DNA of 31,496 bases from an uncultured Oscillospiraceae bacterium. GTDB lineage: Bacteria > Bacillota > Clostridia > Oscillospirales > Oscillospiraceae. This document shows positions 15,847 through 23,345 of this stretch, one piece after another. Position 1 is the first letter of the stretch, and each line of letters opens with the position of its first letter. The stretch covers positions 1 through 31,496 of the forward strand of contig CAJTLK010000008.1 of the NCBI GenBank assembly GCA_910577415.1, written 5' to 3'. Position numbers and translations under genes: made by a program. The notes below the pieces were generated by a model. It had not been told where the DNA came from, did no database searches, and saw only the letters and a program-made list of their open reading frames with translations.

Positions 15847-15905
15847 TACATAGCTTTCAGCGATTGACTTGGATAATTCTTTATGCTATAATTCGCTAAC
15901 AGCGA
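15821..15905. promoter_or_regulatory. Three 13-bp dyad operators in the divergent control region
   Basis: Three copies of one dyad are present: TAGCTCACAGCTA (15821-15833), TAGCTTTCAGCGA (15851-15863) and TCGCTAACAGCGA (15893-15905). The consensus is TMGCT-N3-AGCKA. The first and third are perfect in their 5-bp arms and the second has one mismatch. Spacings are 30 and 42 bp, close to 3 and 4 helical turns. The first overlaps the leftward -10, the second abuts the rightward -35, and the third covers the rightward start point. The adjacent XRE protein is the obvious candidate ligand. Confidence 0.65.
15864..15892 (+). promoter_or_regulatory. Promoter of the small unknown gene
   Basis: TTGACT (15864-15869), a 17-bp spacer and a perfect TATAAT (15887-15892). 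Dyads lie directly against the -35 and over the expected start near 15899, so the promoter is probably repressible. Confidence 0.82.
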
Positions 15906-15924
15906 TGTATTGGAGGTAATGATA

Positions 15925-16182
15925 ATGTTCAACGTTCCGTCCATGTCAGAAAAAGAACTCCGCGAGGAACTGCTGCGCCTCGCGGAAGATCTGCAGGGGG
16001 ATATTCTGTTGTTGGAGTGCCTGGCCCGGGCAGACCTTTCGGACTGCTGTGAGCCGTCCGACATGGAGCTGCTCTGCCGCCGCCTCCATGACTATATCGA
16101 CCAGCACGCCCATGACATAGGCCATTTGGCCCAGACTCTGGTCAATCCTCCCAGAACTCCTTTTCCGGCTTCCAGCCACTGA
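15925..16182 (+). CDS. Unknown small helical protein, divergent from the XRE gene
   Basis: I do not recognise this 85-aa protein. It has no signal peptide or membrane segment. Two long, probably helical stretches (about residues 8-36, SEKELREELLRLAEDLQGD, and about 50-76, MELLCRRLHDYIDQHAHDI) surround an acidic Cys-Cys loop (LSDCCEP), and a Pro-rich tail ends the protein. The ATG at 15925 is 7 bp after GGAGGT. The in-frame ATG at 15919 is too close, and a TTG at 15910 overlaps the site. The promoter is strong and flanked by dyads. The last 41 bp overlap the convergent 3' end of hflX. Such a layout fits a regulated small protein, for instance an anti-repressor, toxin-like protein or stress adaptor. 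All of these are guesses. Confidence 0.7.
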   Translation: MFNVPSMSEKELREELLRLAEDLQGDILLLECLARADLSDCCEPSDMELLCRRLHDYIDQHAHDIGHLAQTLVNPPRTPFPASSH

Positions 16183-17437
16183 CGACGTACTCCCGCACCC
16201 GGCCCAGCACCTTGGGCGGGCACAGGGCGGTGACTTCGATGCTCCCGGCGTACTCCACCTTCTCCACCTTGGCCTCCCGGTGAAGAAGGTCTAAAAGACC
16301 GCCCTTATCATAGGGGATGGCCAGCTCCACCCGCACCGTTCCCTTGTCCAGGCGGGTGCGGAGCTTGTCCAGCAATGCGTCCAGCCCCTCCCCGGTCCTG
16401 GCGGAGATGGCGACGGTGTCCTCGCCGTGGGGCAATATCTCCCCGGCTACCAGATCGCATTTGTTGAACACGTCCAGCCGCGGGGTCTCCCAGGCACCCA
16501 ACTCGGTAATGAGCCGCTCCACCACCGCCGCCCTCTCCTGCCAGAGCGGGTCGGAGGCGTCGATCACGTGGACGAGCAGGTCGGCGTACTCCAGCTCCTC
16601 CAGGGTGGCCTTGAAGGCCTCCACCAGCTGGTGGGGCAGCTTGGAGATAAAGCCCACGGTGTCGGAGATGAGGGCGGTGCAGGTGTCGCTGAGCTCCAGG
16701 GTGCGGGTGGTGGTGTCCAAAGTATCGAAAAGCCTGTTGTTGGCGGGGATGCCCGCCCCGGTAAGGGCGTTGAGGAGGGTGGATTTGCCCGCGTTGGTAT
16801 AGCCCACGATGGCTACCACCGGCACCTCGTTCTTCTCCCGGCGGCTGCGCTGGGTGGCCCGGACCCGGCGGACCTCCTTCAGCTCGTCGGTGAGCTTGTC
16901 TATCTTCTTGCGAATGAGCCGCCGGTCTGTCTCCAGCTGGGTCTCGCCGGGGCCGCGGGTGCCGATGGCGCCCTCCTGCCGCTCCAGGTGGCTCCACATA
17001 CTGGTCAGCCGGGGCAGCAGATATTTATATTGTGCCAGCTCCACCTGCAAGCGGCCCTCGCTGGTCCGCGCCCGCTGGGCAAAGATATCCAGGATGAGGG
17101 CGGGGCGGTCCAACACCTGGACGCCGATGCTCTCGGTAAGGGAGCGCTGCTGGGAGGGGGTGAGGTCGTTATCAAAGATGACCAGGTCGGCCCCCACCGC
17201 CTCCACAAGCTGCCTGACCTCCTCCACCTTGCCCTCCCCCAAAAAGGTCTTGGGGTCAGGGGTGGCTTTGTTCTGCAATACGGTACCCACGCATACGCCC
17301 CCGGCGGTCTCCAAAAGGGCTTCCAGCTCCTCTAAGGAATCCTCGGTGGCGTTCTCCTCCCGGCTGAGCACGGGGGAATTCAGCCCCGCCAGCACCGCCC
17401 GGTCTATCTTCTTTTCATCAAAGGTTTTTTCAAACAT
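16142..17437 (-). CDS. hflX: GTPase HflX, ribosome-associated
   Basis: This 431-aa GTPase of the HflX family splits or rescues stalled ribosomes under stress. The N-terminal HflX domain (VGTVLQNKATPDPKTFLGEGK and DNDLTPSQQRSL) is followed by the helical linker with the family hallmark RGPGETQLETDRR (161-173). The G domain has G1 GYTNAGKS (212-219), G3 DTVGF (259-263) and G4 NKCD (325-328), and a short C-terminal domain ends the protein. Length is usual. ATG 17437 has AAGGAG close upstream. It lies 81 bp after the flavin-reductase-like gene, so co-transcription is likely. Its 3' end overlaps the small convergent gene by 41 bp. Confidence 0.95.
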   Translation of the reverse strand: MFEKTFDEKKIDRAVLAGLNSPVLSREENATEDSLEELEALLETAGGVCVGTVLQNKATPDPKTFLGEGKVEEVRQLVEAVGADLVIFDNDLTPSQQRSLTESIGVQVLDRPALILDIFAQRARTSEGRLQVELAQYKYLLPRLTSMWSHLERQEGAIGTRGPGETQLETDRRLIRKKIDKLTDELKEVRRVRATQRSRREKNEVPVVAIVGYTNAGKSTLLNALTGAGIPANNRLFDTLDTTTRTLELSDTCTALISDTVGFISKLPHQLVEAFKATLEELEYADLLVHVIDASDPLWQERAAVVERLITELGAWETPRLDVFNKCDLVAGEILPHGEDTVAISARTGEGLDALLDKLRTRLDKGTVRVELAIPYDKGGLLDLLHREAKVEKVEYAGSIEVTALCPPKVLGRVREYVVSGWKPEKEFWED

Positions 17438-17518
17438 AGTTCTCCTTCGGCGGCTTTTCCGTCTGCCGCCCTCTTTGGGTCTTCAGGACTTTCCCGGCGT
17501 ACGGGGGCTTTGGGCGGC

Positions 17519-18022
17519 TTACTCTCTTTGCAGCGCCGCCACGATCTCGCCAATATACATCCGGTGGTAGTCCTTGGTGGGATAGTTCTTTCCTTCCAGC
17601 TCCCGATCCACAAAGCAGACGGGGTCAAAGTCCTGGGCGTAGAGCTTCCGGCAGACGAACACCAGCTCGGCCTCGGCAAAATAGGGGGCCTCCCGGTCCT
17701 TCATCACTGTCAAGCCGCACTCCTTTACCTTGTCCACATCCCTGCCGCTTTTGGCGCCGCAGAACGCCGCCGCGTCGTGACGCTCCTCGGGGAGGAACGA
17801 CAGGGAAAAATACTCTTCCTTCTCCATCAGTCCGTGGGTATAACGCTGGGGGCGAACATAGACGGTGACTACCGGCTTGCTCCACAAGATCCCCGCCCCG
17901 CCCCAGCTCACGGTCATAGGATTGCAGCCCTCGCCATCCGCGGCGGTGAGCAGCCCCCAACGGTCCGCAAGCAGGGAAAACAGGTTGGCGTCCAGCGCCT
18001 TGGGATCGACATTTCTCAGCAT
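17519..18022 (-). CDS. Flavin reductase-like (FMN-binding split barrel) protein
   Basis: This 167-aa protein resembles small flavin-reductase-like proteins with an FMN-binding split-barrel fold. The pattern is GLLTAADGEGCNPMTVSWGG near residues 23-42, followed by SKPVVTVYVRPQRYTHGLMEK, and it ends DYHRMYIGEIVAAL. No second domain is present. It probably binds FMN and reduces flavin or another acceptor with NAD(P)H, but the substrate is unknown. ATG 18022 is chosen because AAAGGAGG lies 8 bp upstream; the frame stays open seven codons further. It sits between the rpmE terminator and hflX, with no clear promoter of its own found. Confidence 0.82.
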   Translation of the reverse strand: MLRNVDPKALDANLFSLLADRWGLLTAADGEGCNPMTVSWGGAGILWSKPVVTVYVRPQRYTHGLMEKEEYFSLSFLPEERHDAAAFCGAKSGRDVDKVKECGLTVMKDREAPYFAEAELVFVCRKLYAQDFDPVCFVDRELEGKNYPTKDYHRMYIGEIVAALQRE

Positions 18023-18100
18023 GGAAACGGCCTCCTTTATCATTCTTTATAGATTTTCCCCTCCCGGCGCTCCTCATCCGGCAGGTTTTCTATACTATGC

Positions 18101-18132
18101 AAAAAGGCCCGTACCGTAAACCGGTGCGGGCC
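18101..18132 (-). terminator. Terminator of rpmE
   Basis: The arms are 18106-18116 (GGCCCGTACCG) and 18122-18132 with one wobble pair and a 5-nt loop. AAAAA at 18101-18105 gives the T-tract on the minus strand. It starts 17 bp after the rpmE stop. Confidence 0.88.
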
Positions 18133-18149
18133 CTTTGGGCATGGCAAAA

Positions 18150-18356
18150 TTACTTCTGGTCGAGGCCGAATTTCTTGTTGAAACGGCTGACACGTCCACC
18201 GGTGTCCACCATCTTCTGCTTGCCGGTAAAGAAGGGGTGACACTTGGAACAAACTTCCACGCGGATGTTCTCCTTGGTGGAGCCGGTCTCGATCACGTTG
18301 CCGCAGGCACAGGTAATGGTAGTCTGCTTATAGTCGGGATGAATGCCCTCTCTCAT
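18150..18356 (-). CDS. rpmE: 50S ribosomal protein L31, zinc-binding type
   Basis: This 68-aa ribosomal protein has the opening REGIHPDY and the closing VSRFNKKFG of the L31 family. C16, C18, C36 and C39 form the zinc ribbon of the C+ form. Clostridia and Bacilli may also carry a zinc-free paralogue for zinc starvation; none is in this window. ATG 18356 follows AAGAGGTG at about 8-bp spacing. The frame is open 27 codons upstream, but those codons lie in the leader downstream of the promoter at 18428-18456 and are not L31-like. It is a single-gene transcript with its own promoter and terminator. Confidence 0.96.
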   Translation of the reverse strand: MREGIHPDYKQTTITCACGNVIETGSTKENIRVEVCSKCHPFFTGKQKMVDTGGRVSRFNKKFGLDQK

Positions 18357-18427
18357 GTTGTGTTCACCTCTTTCACGTTCGGGATGAAGCGGCGCAGCAA
18401 GCCTCCACGCCTTATAAACGCTATGAT

Positions 18428-18456
18428 ATGATAGCATACACGTTGGAAAAAAGCAA
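18428..18456 (-). promoter_or_regulatory. Sigma-A promoter of rpmE
   Basis: On the minus strand there is TTGCTT (18456-18451), a 17-bp spacer and TATCAT (18433-18428). It gives an untranslated leader of about 65 nt. It sits between the addA stop (18468) and rpmE. Confidence 0.65.
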
Positions 18457-18467
18457 GTACTTTTTTC

Positions 18468-21400
18468 TCATATCTCCACTGTTTTTCCCTGGGAGAAGAA
18501 GTAAAGTACTCTCCGTTTGACCTTCTTTCCCGTGATCTCTTCCAGGGCCTTGGCGTAAGCCTCCAGCTGGGGGCGGTATTCCCCTGCCCTCTCCTCCAGG
18601 GCGGAGCCAAAGACGTGGTCGGTCTTGAAGTCGATGACGGTAATGCCGTCCCCGTCCTCAAAATAGCAGTCCACCACGCCCTGAAGGAGTACCCGCTCTC
18701 CCTCCCCCGCCTGGGGCCAATACGTCTGGGCCGGGACAAGGATGGAAAATTTAAACTCCCGGCGGAGCGTAGGGGCGGACAGGACCTCACGGCCCAGGGG
18801 GGAGGCAAAGAAGCCAAAGATCTTCTCCGCCTCCACCGCCTCCGCCTGCTGAGGGGTAATGAATCTCCTCTCCACCAGCCGCTCCAGCTCCCCTTTCACC
18901 CCCGCAAGGCTTTCGTAGACGGCAAAGTCGATGTACTGCATGACAAGGTGAAGGGCGGTGCCCTTCTGGGCGGGGGTAAGGCCCAGCCGTTCGGCGGCAA
19001 ACCGGGGCCGCTCAAAGCGGACGGGCCGCTGGGGCTGTGGCGCTTCCTGGGCGGCCTCCTCGTCCAGGTCCCGGCCCTTGAGCTGGGTGGCGGTGATCTT
19101 GGAGGGCAGCTCCACATCCCCGGCGTGGGGATAGGCCCAGAAAAGCCGCCGGCGCAGCGTCTCCTCGCTCTCCTGCTCCTCCCTGTTCTCCCGCTCCCGC
19201 CGCCCCGCCCCGGCGGCGGGGGTAAGAAAGGCCCCGGCGTCGATCCAGTTGATGTCCCACCTGGGACCGAAGTCGGTGCCCGGACGCACCGGGGGCGGGA
19301 AATCCGGGTCCTGGAGCGCCCCGGCCTCGGGCCGGGCCAGGGCGGCCAGAAGCACCCATTTGGCCGGGGAGGTACAGTCCAGCAGGGCCTGTGGCTCCAC
19401 CGGACTGCCCGTCTGGGGGCGGAGCCTTTCCACCGCGTCCATGCCCCTTGTGAGGGCGCAGGTCATAATGAGCTTTTCCTGGGCGCGGGTCATGGCTACA
19501 TAGAGCAGCCGCAGCTCCTCGGCGCAGCGCTCCCGCAGCAGCTTTTTTGCCACTGCCTCACGGGCCAGGGTGGGATATTCCACCATCCGGGCAAGGTCCA
19601 GCCGCTTGGGGCCTATTCCCAGCTCCGGGTGGAAAAGCACCGGACGCTTCAGATCCTGGGTATTGAACTCACGGGCCAGACCGCACAGCAGCACCACGGG
19701 AAATTCCAGACCCTTGGAATTGTGGATACTCATCACCCGCACGCCGCCCCCCTGGCCGGTGGAGGGGGTCTTCAGCTTTTTCTCCGACTGCTCCAGCCGC
19801 CGCAGATAGCTCATAAACCCAAACAGGCCCTTATGGCCCGCGCTCTCAAAATCCCGTGAGAGCTGGGTCAGCATAAGAAGATTCGCCCGCCGGGCCTCGC
19901 CGTCGGGCATAGCGCCGTAGATACCCAGCAGATTGGTGGCGTCATAGAGCTGCCAGATGAGATGGTCGCAGCTCTCCTCCCCCGCCTGGGAGCGAAGGAG
20001 CGCCATCTCCTCCAAAAAGGCCCGCACGTCCTCGCCGTCATCCGCCATCAGGGCGGTATAGAAGTCCGCCCTGGGGGCTTTGGCCCGAATTTGAGCCAGC
20101 CTGTCGGCGGAGAAGCCGTAGACCGGGGAACGGAGGGCGGCAATGAGGGGCACATCCTGGCGGAGGTTGTCAATGATGCTCAGGAAGGCCAGGGCGATGA
20201 CCACCTCCTCCTGGGCAAAGAAGCTCTCCCCGCCCTCGGTCTGACAGGCGATGCCCTGGCTCGTGAGCGCTGAAATATAGTGCCCCTGCACAGTTTTCAA
20301 CGTCCGCAGGAGGATGACGATGTCCCCCTCCCGCACCGGCCTCAGCCCCCCCTCCCCGTCGGACACGGGGAAGCCCTCGTCTAAGAGCTGCCGGACCCTT
20401 TGGGCGGCAAAGCGGGCCTCCAGCAGGTCCCTGGGGACCTTGGGGCCTTCCTCCGCCTGGGCGGCGGATACGTCGCAGTCCAGCAGGTCCAGCTCCACCG
20501 CGTAAGCGTCCTCTCCTCCCTCGCGCACCGGGAAGCGCCCACCGGGGCGAAGGGCCTCGGCGTCGGTGTAGTCCATCTCGCCGAAGGGAACGCTCATAAT
20601 GCTGCGGAAGAGGTAATTGCACCCCTGCAGCACCTGGGGCCGGGAGCGGAAATTCTGGGACAGGAGCACCTTGCGCTCCCGTTTTCCCTCCGCGCGGTCA
20701 TACAGGGGATATTCCCGGTACTTTTTCAGGAAGATCGCCGGGTCGGCCAGACGGAAGCGGTAAATGGACTGCTTCACATCTCCCACGGTAAAGAGGCCCT
20801 CCCCATCGGCCAGGGCGGAGAAGATGGCGTTCTGGGTAGCGTTCACGTCCTGGAACTCGTCCACCATCACCTCGTCATACCGCGCGCCCCAACGCTTTGC
20901 CAGCTCGGTGGGCGCTCCGTCCTCTCCCACCAGCAGCTTTTCGGTCAGGTGCTCCAGATCGGAGAAGTCCAGCACACCCCGGCGGCGCTTCAGCCCGGCA
21001 TAACGCGTCTCAAAGTCCCGCACCAGGGCAAACAGCCCCCGAATGGCGGGATACACCGCGCGCATATCCTCCAAAAGCCCCGCCGAGTCGTCGGCGAAGA
21101 CGGCCTTCCATTTTTTCACCCGCTCGCCGCACCGCTTACGGATGTTCTGTATCCTGGCCGCGGCGCTCTTATCCTCGCACTTGGCCGAGGAGCCTACTCT
21201 CAGCAGCTCCACCATGTCTAATTTCCGGCAGGTCTCGTCCCAGCCCTGGCCCTCGCTCCGGCTGAGGGCAAGCAGGGCGTCGAGAGTGATCTGTACGCTG
21301 GGGGCATAGGCCCTGGCGAGCACAGCGTCCCCCTGACTTAGCTCCAGGGCCTCCCCCATCCGCCGCGACCAATATTCCGCCTGACGGCGCAGGTCGTCCA

Positions 21401-22046
21401 AAAGCTCCCTGCCCCAGGGGGTCTCCCCCACATCGGCAACGCCCTCCAAAGCAAAAGCCCGCTCCTGCTCCCTCAACCATCCGTCCGGGTCCGGATGGCT
21501 CTGGACCCGGCTGCGGATATCCTGCACGATCTTCACCAGCTCACTGTCGTCCCGGCCATCGGAGAGAGTATCCACCAGGCAGGTAAAGTCGCTCTCCCCC
21601 GTCACGGCGGCATAGCGCTCCTCCAACACCTGGTCCAGCGCCTCGTCCATCAGCACCTGGGCTTCATTGCCGTCACAGACCCGGAAGTCATGGTCCAGGT
21701 CCAGGCGGTGGCCCTCCTCCCGGAGAAATTGGGTACAAAAGGCGTCGATGGTGGAGATATCCGCCTTATAGAGCAGAGTGGCCTGCCGCCGAAGGCGGAT
21801 ATTCTGCGGCTGGAGCGCCATACGGTCCGCCAACTCTGCCGCCACACGGCTTTTCAGTTCAGCGGCGGCGGCCTTGGTAAAGGTGATGACCAGGAAGCGG
21901 TCAATATCCGCCCCTGCCTCCACCCGGGAGAGGAGCCGTTCCACCAGCACACGGGTCTTTCCCGAACCGGCGGCGGCAGAGACCAGGAGGCTGCCGCCGG
22001 TTTCCTCTACGGCAGCCCTCTGTTCAGTTGTAAGGGGAAAAGGCAT
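18468..22046 (-). CDS. addA: ATP-dependent helicase/nuclease subunit A (AddA)
   Basis: This 1192-aa protein is the UvrD-like helicase and nuclease subunit of AddAB, which processes double-strand breaks for RecA loading. Walker A is AAAGSGKT (24-31), followed by VITFTKAAAAELKSRV (motif Ia). Walker B is VMVDEFQDVN, motif III is VGDVKQSIYRFR, motif V is VMSIHNSKGLEFPVV and motif VI is LLYVAMTRAQEKL. The C-terminal RecB-type nuclease has VIDFKTDHV and YRPQLEAYAKAL. It matches the family's usual length. ATG 22046 (MPFPLTTEQ) is preferred over the upstream GTG at 22067. It is separated from addB by an unrelated hydrolase gene, although addB-addA are normally adjacent in Firmicutes. Confidence 0.96.
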   Translation of the reverse strand: MPFPLTTEQRAAVEETGGSLLVSAAAGSGKTRVLVERLLSRVEAGADIDRFLVITFTKAAAAELKSRVAAELADRMALQPQNIRLRRQATLLYKADISTIDAFCTQFLREEGHRLDLDHDFRVCDGNEAQVLMDEALDQVLEERYAAVTGESDFTCLVDTLSDGRDDSELVKIVQDIRSRVQSHPDPDGWLREQERAFALEGVADVGETPWGRELLDDLRRQAEYWSRRMGEALELSQGDAVLARAYAPSVQITLDALLALSRSEGQGWDETCRKLDMVELLRVGSSAKCEDKSAAARIQNIRKRCGERVKKWKAVFADDSAGLLEDMRAVYPAIRGLFALVRDFETRYAGLKRRRGVLDFSDLEHLTEKLLVGEDGAPTELAKRWGARYDEVMVDEFQDVNATQNAIFSALADGEGLFTVGDVKQSIYRFRLADPAIFLKKYREYPLYDRAEGKRERKVLLSQNFRSRPQVLQGCNYLFRSIMSVPFGEMDYTDAEALRPGGRFPVREGGEDAYAVELDLLDCDVSAAQAEEGPKVPRDLLEARFAAQRVRQLLDEGFPVSDGEGGLRPVREGDIVILLRTLKTVQGHYISALTSQGIACQTEGGESFFAQEEVVIALAFLSIIDNLRQDVPLIAALRSPVYGFSADRLAQIRAKAPRADFYTALMADDGEDVRAFLEEMALLRSQAGEESCDHLIWQLYDATNLLGIYGAMPDGEARRANLLMLTQLSRDFESAGHKGLFGFMSYLRRLEQSEKKLKTPSTGQGGGVRVMSIHNSKGLEFPVVLLCGLAREFNTQDLKRPVLFHPELGIGPKRLDLARMVEYPTLAREAVAKKLLRERCAEELRLLYVAMTRAQEKLIMTCALTRGMDAVERLRPQTGSPVEPQALLDCTSPAKWVLLAALARPEAGALQDPDFPPPVRPGTDFGPRWDINWIDAGAFLTPAAGAGRRERENREEQESEETLRRRLFWAYPHAGDVELPSKITATQLKGRDLDEEAAQEAPQPQRPVRFERPRFAAERLGLTPAQKGTALHLVMQYIDFAVYESLAGVKGELERLVERRFITPQQAEAVEAEKIFGFFASPLGREVLSAPTLRREFKFSILVPAQTYWPQAGEGERVLLQGVVDCYFEDGDGITVIDFKTDHVFGSALEERAGEYRPQLEAYAKALEEITGKKVKRRVLYFFSQGKTVEI

Positions 22047-22151
22047 GGCGCTCCCCACCTTTCTCACAAGGGACCAATGGCCCTCGTTTCTCTTTTGCGC
22101 TCTGCCCTGGGGCGGCTTGGCGCTGTATGCGGCCTACGGCGGGTCGGCCCC

Positions 22152-23258
22152 TCAGCCGCCCTGCTCTCTCTGAAATTCCACCACTCCGGCCATGGGATGG
22201 CGGCAGATGGGGTGGATGGTTATCCTGTCCTTGGGGCAACACTCCAGCGCTGCCTTGGTCCAGCCGGTGCTCCCATAGGGCTGGAGATACAGCGTCCGCT
22301 CCGCCACGTCATACATGATGAGATATTGAGTATAGCTCTCATGGCCGCCTATGGGACCTTCCTTCTCGTCAAAGCGGGTGTAGTGGTAAAGCCCCCCGTT
22401 ATGCGGCTCGATGACCGAGCACATGAGCTGGGCGCCCAGGGGAAGCATGTCCTCATCGAAAAAATCCCTGCCGTTGTTGTTCAGGTGCTTCAGCATAGCC
22501 ATGCGGACAAAGCGGTCACAGGAGGCATAGGAGGCTGGAAAGGTCCCGCTCATGCAGAAATGAGGGGCGTCGGCATTGGCGCAGAGCGTCATGCCGTTCA
22601 TGCATAGCTCAGGGGGCCGGTCCTTCCCCCAGCACCACTCAGGGGACTGGGAGAGATACCAGCTCAGGTTCTCAAGCTGCTGCGGATACGGCGGGGAGTT
22701 GGTCATCATGCCCAGAGTCTTCGTATAGACCGTCAGCTCCCCGGGCTTGTCCTTGTCGGCAGCCTCCAAAATAATGCAGCGGCCCGACGGCTCCAAAAAC
22801 ATGCAGTGCATAGCAGCCTCCACCTTTTTCCCCTCCCCCAGTGGGACGTTGAGGAGCTGCTTCCCCTTTACCTCCTCTATGACCTCGTCAACGTCGGCGC
22901 ATTTGGCGAGAAGGTAGGTGACGATCTCCATCCCTACGATCCCCTCCTTGCCCTCGTCGGCTTTGGGAACGCTGATCGTCTCATAGAGGGCCAGCAGCCC
23001 GCCGGTGAGTCCGGCGTCGTTGACCCCGTCCAGAAGCCAGGTGCTCTGTGTGTTGTACGCCATCCCCAGAATGGCGTGCCGGACGGTGAGCGGCTCCTCC
23101 CGCTCCGCCAGGGAGAGCTTCTCCCCCTTGGGAAAGGAGACCATATGGGCGCCGTCGGTCCAGATATCGCCGCCGATGTCACAGGTGCGGAACCAGTAAG
23201 GTTTTCCTGTCTTGGAGATGAGCTTTACCGCGGTACAGTTGGCACAAGGTGTGTTCAT
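22152..23258 (-). CDS. Linear amide C-N hydrolase, choloylglycine hydrolase family
   Basis: This 368-aa Ntn-hydrolase belongs to the bile-salt hydrolase/penicillin V acylase family. Aligned by eye to bile-salt hydrolases (C2, R18, D21, N82, N175, R228), all six active-site residues are present: C8 (CTAVKL), R24 and D27 (WFRTCD), N80 (DGVNDAGL), N187 (MTNSP) and R249 (CDRFVRMA). The predicted nucleophile is at residue 8, not 2, and no start codon lies between. A seven-residue propeptide (MNTPCAN) would therefore have to be removed autocatalytically. There is no signal peptide, so the enzyme is probably cytosolic. It lies between addB (87 bp) and addA (105 bp), all on one strand. Substrate could be conjugated bile acids, N-acyl amino acids, acyl-homoserine lactones or penicillin V; the sequence does not decide. 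Confidence 0.85.
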   Translation of the reverse strand: MNTPCANCTAVKLISKTGKPYWFRTCDIGGDIWTDGAHMVSFPKGEKLSLAEREEPLTVRHAILGMAYNTQSTWLLDGVNDAGLTGGLLALYETISVPKADEGKEGIVGMEIVTYLLAKCADVDEVIEEVKGKQLLNVPLGEGKKVEAAMHCMFLEPSGRCIILEAADKDKPGELTVYTKTLGMMTNSPPYPQQLENLSWYLSQSPEWCWGKDRPPELCMNGMTLCANADAPHFCMSGTFPASYASCDRFVRMAMLKHLNNNGRDFFDEDMLPLGAQLMCSVIEPHNGGLYHYTRFDEKEGPIGGHESYTQYLIMYDVAERTLYLQPYGSTGWTKAALECCPKDRITIHPICRHPMAGVVEFQREQGG

Positions 23259-23345
23259 AGCAGAAGTTCCTTCCTATTGGATTGGGAGCAGGCGCCTCGC
23301 CCTGCATCCTATCCTATTCTGCCCCACCAGCTTCGGTTGACTCGG

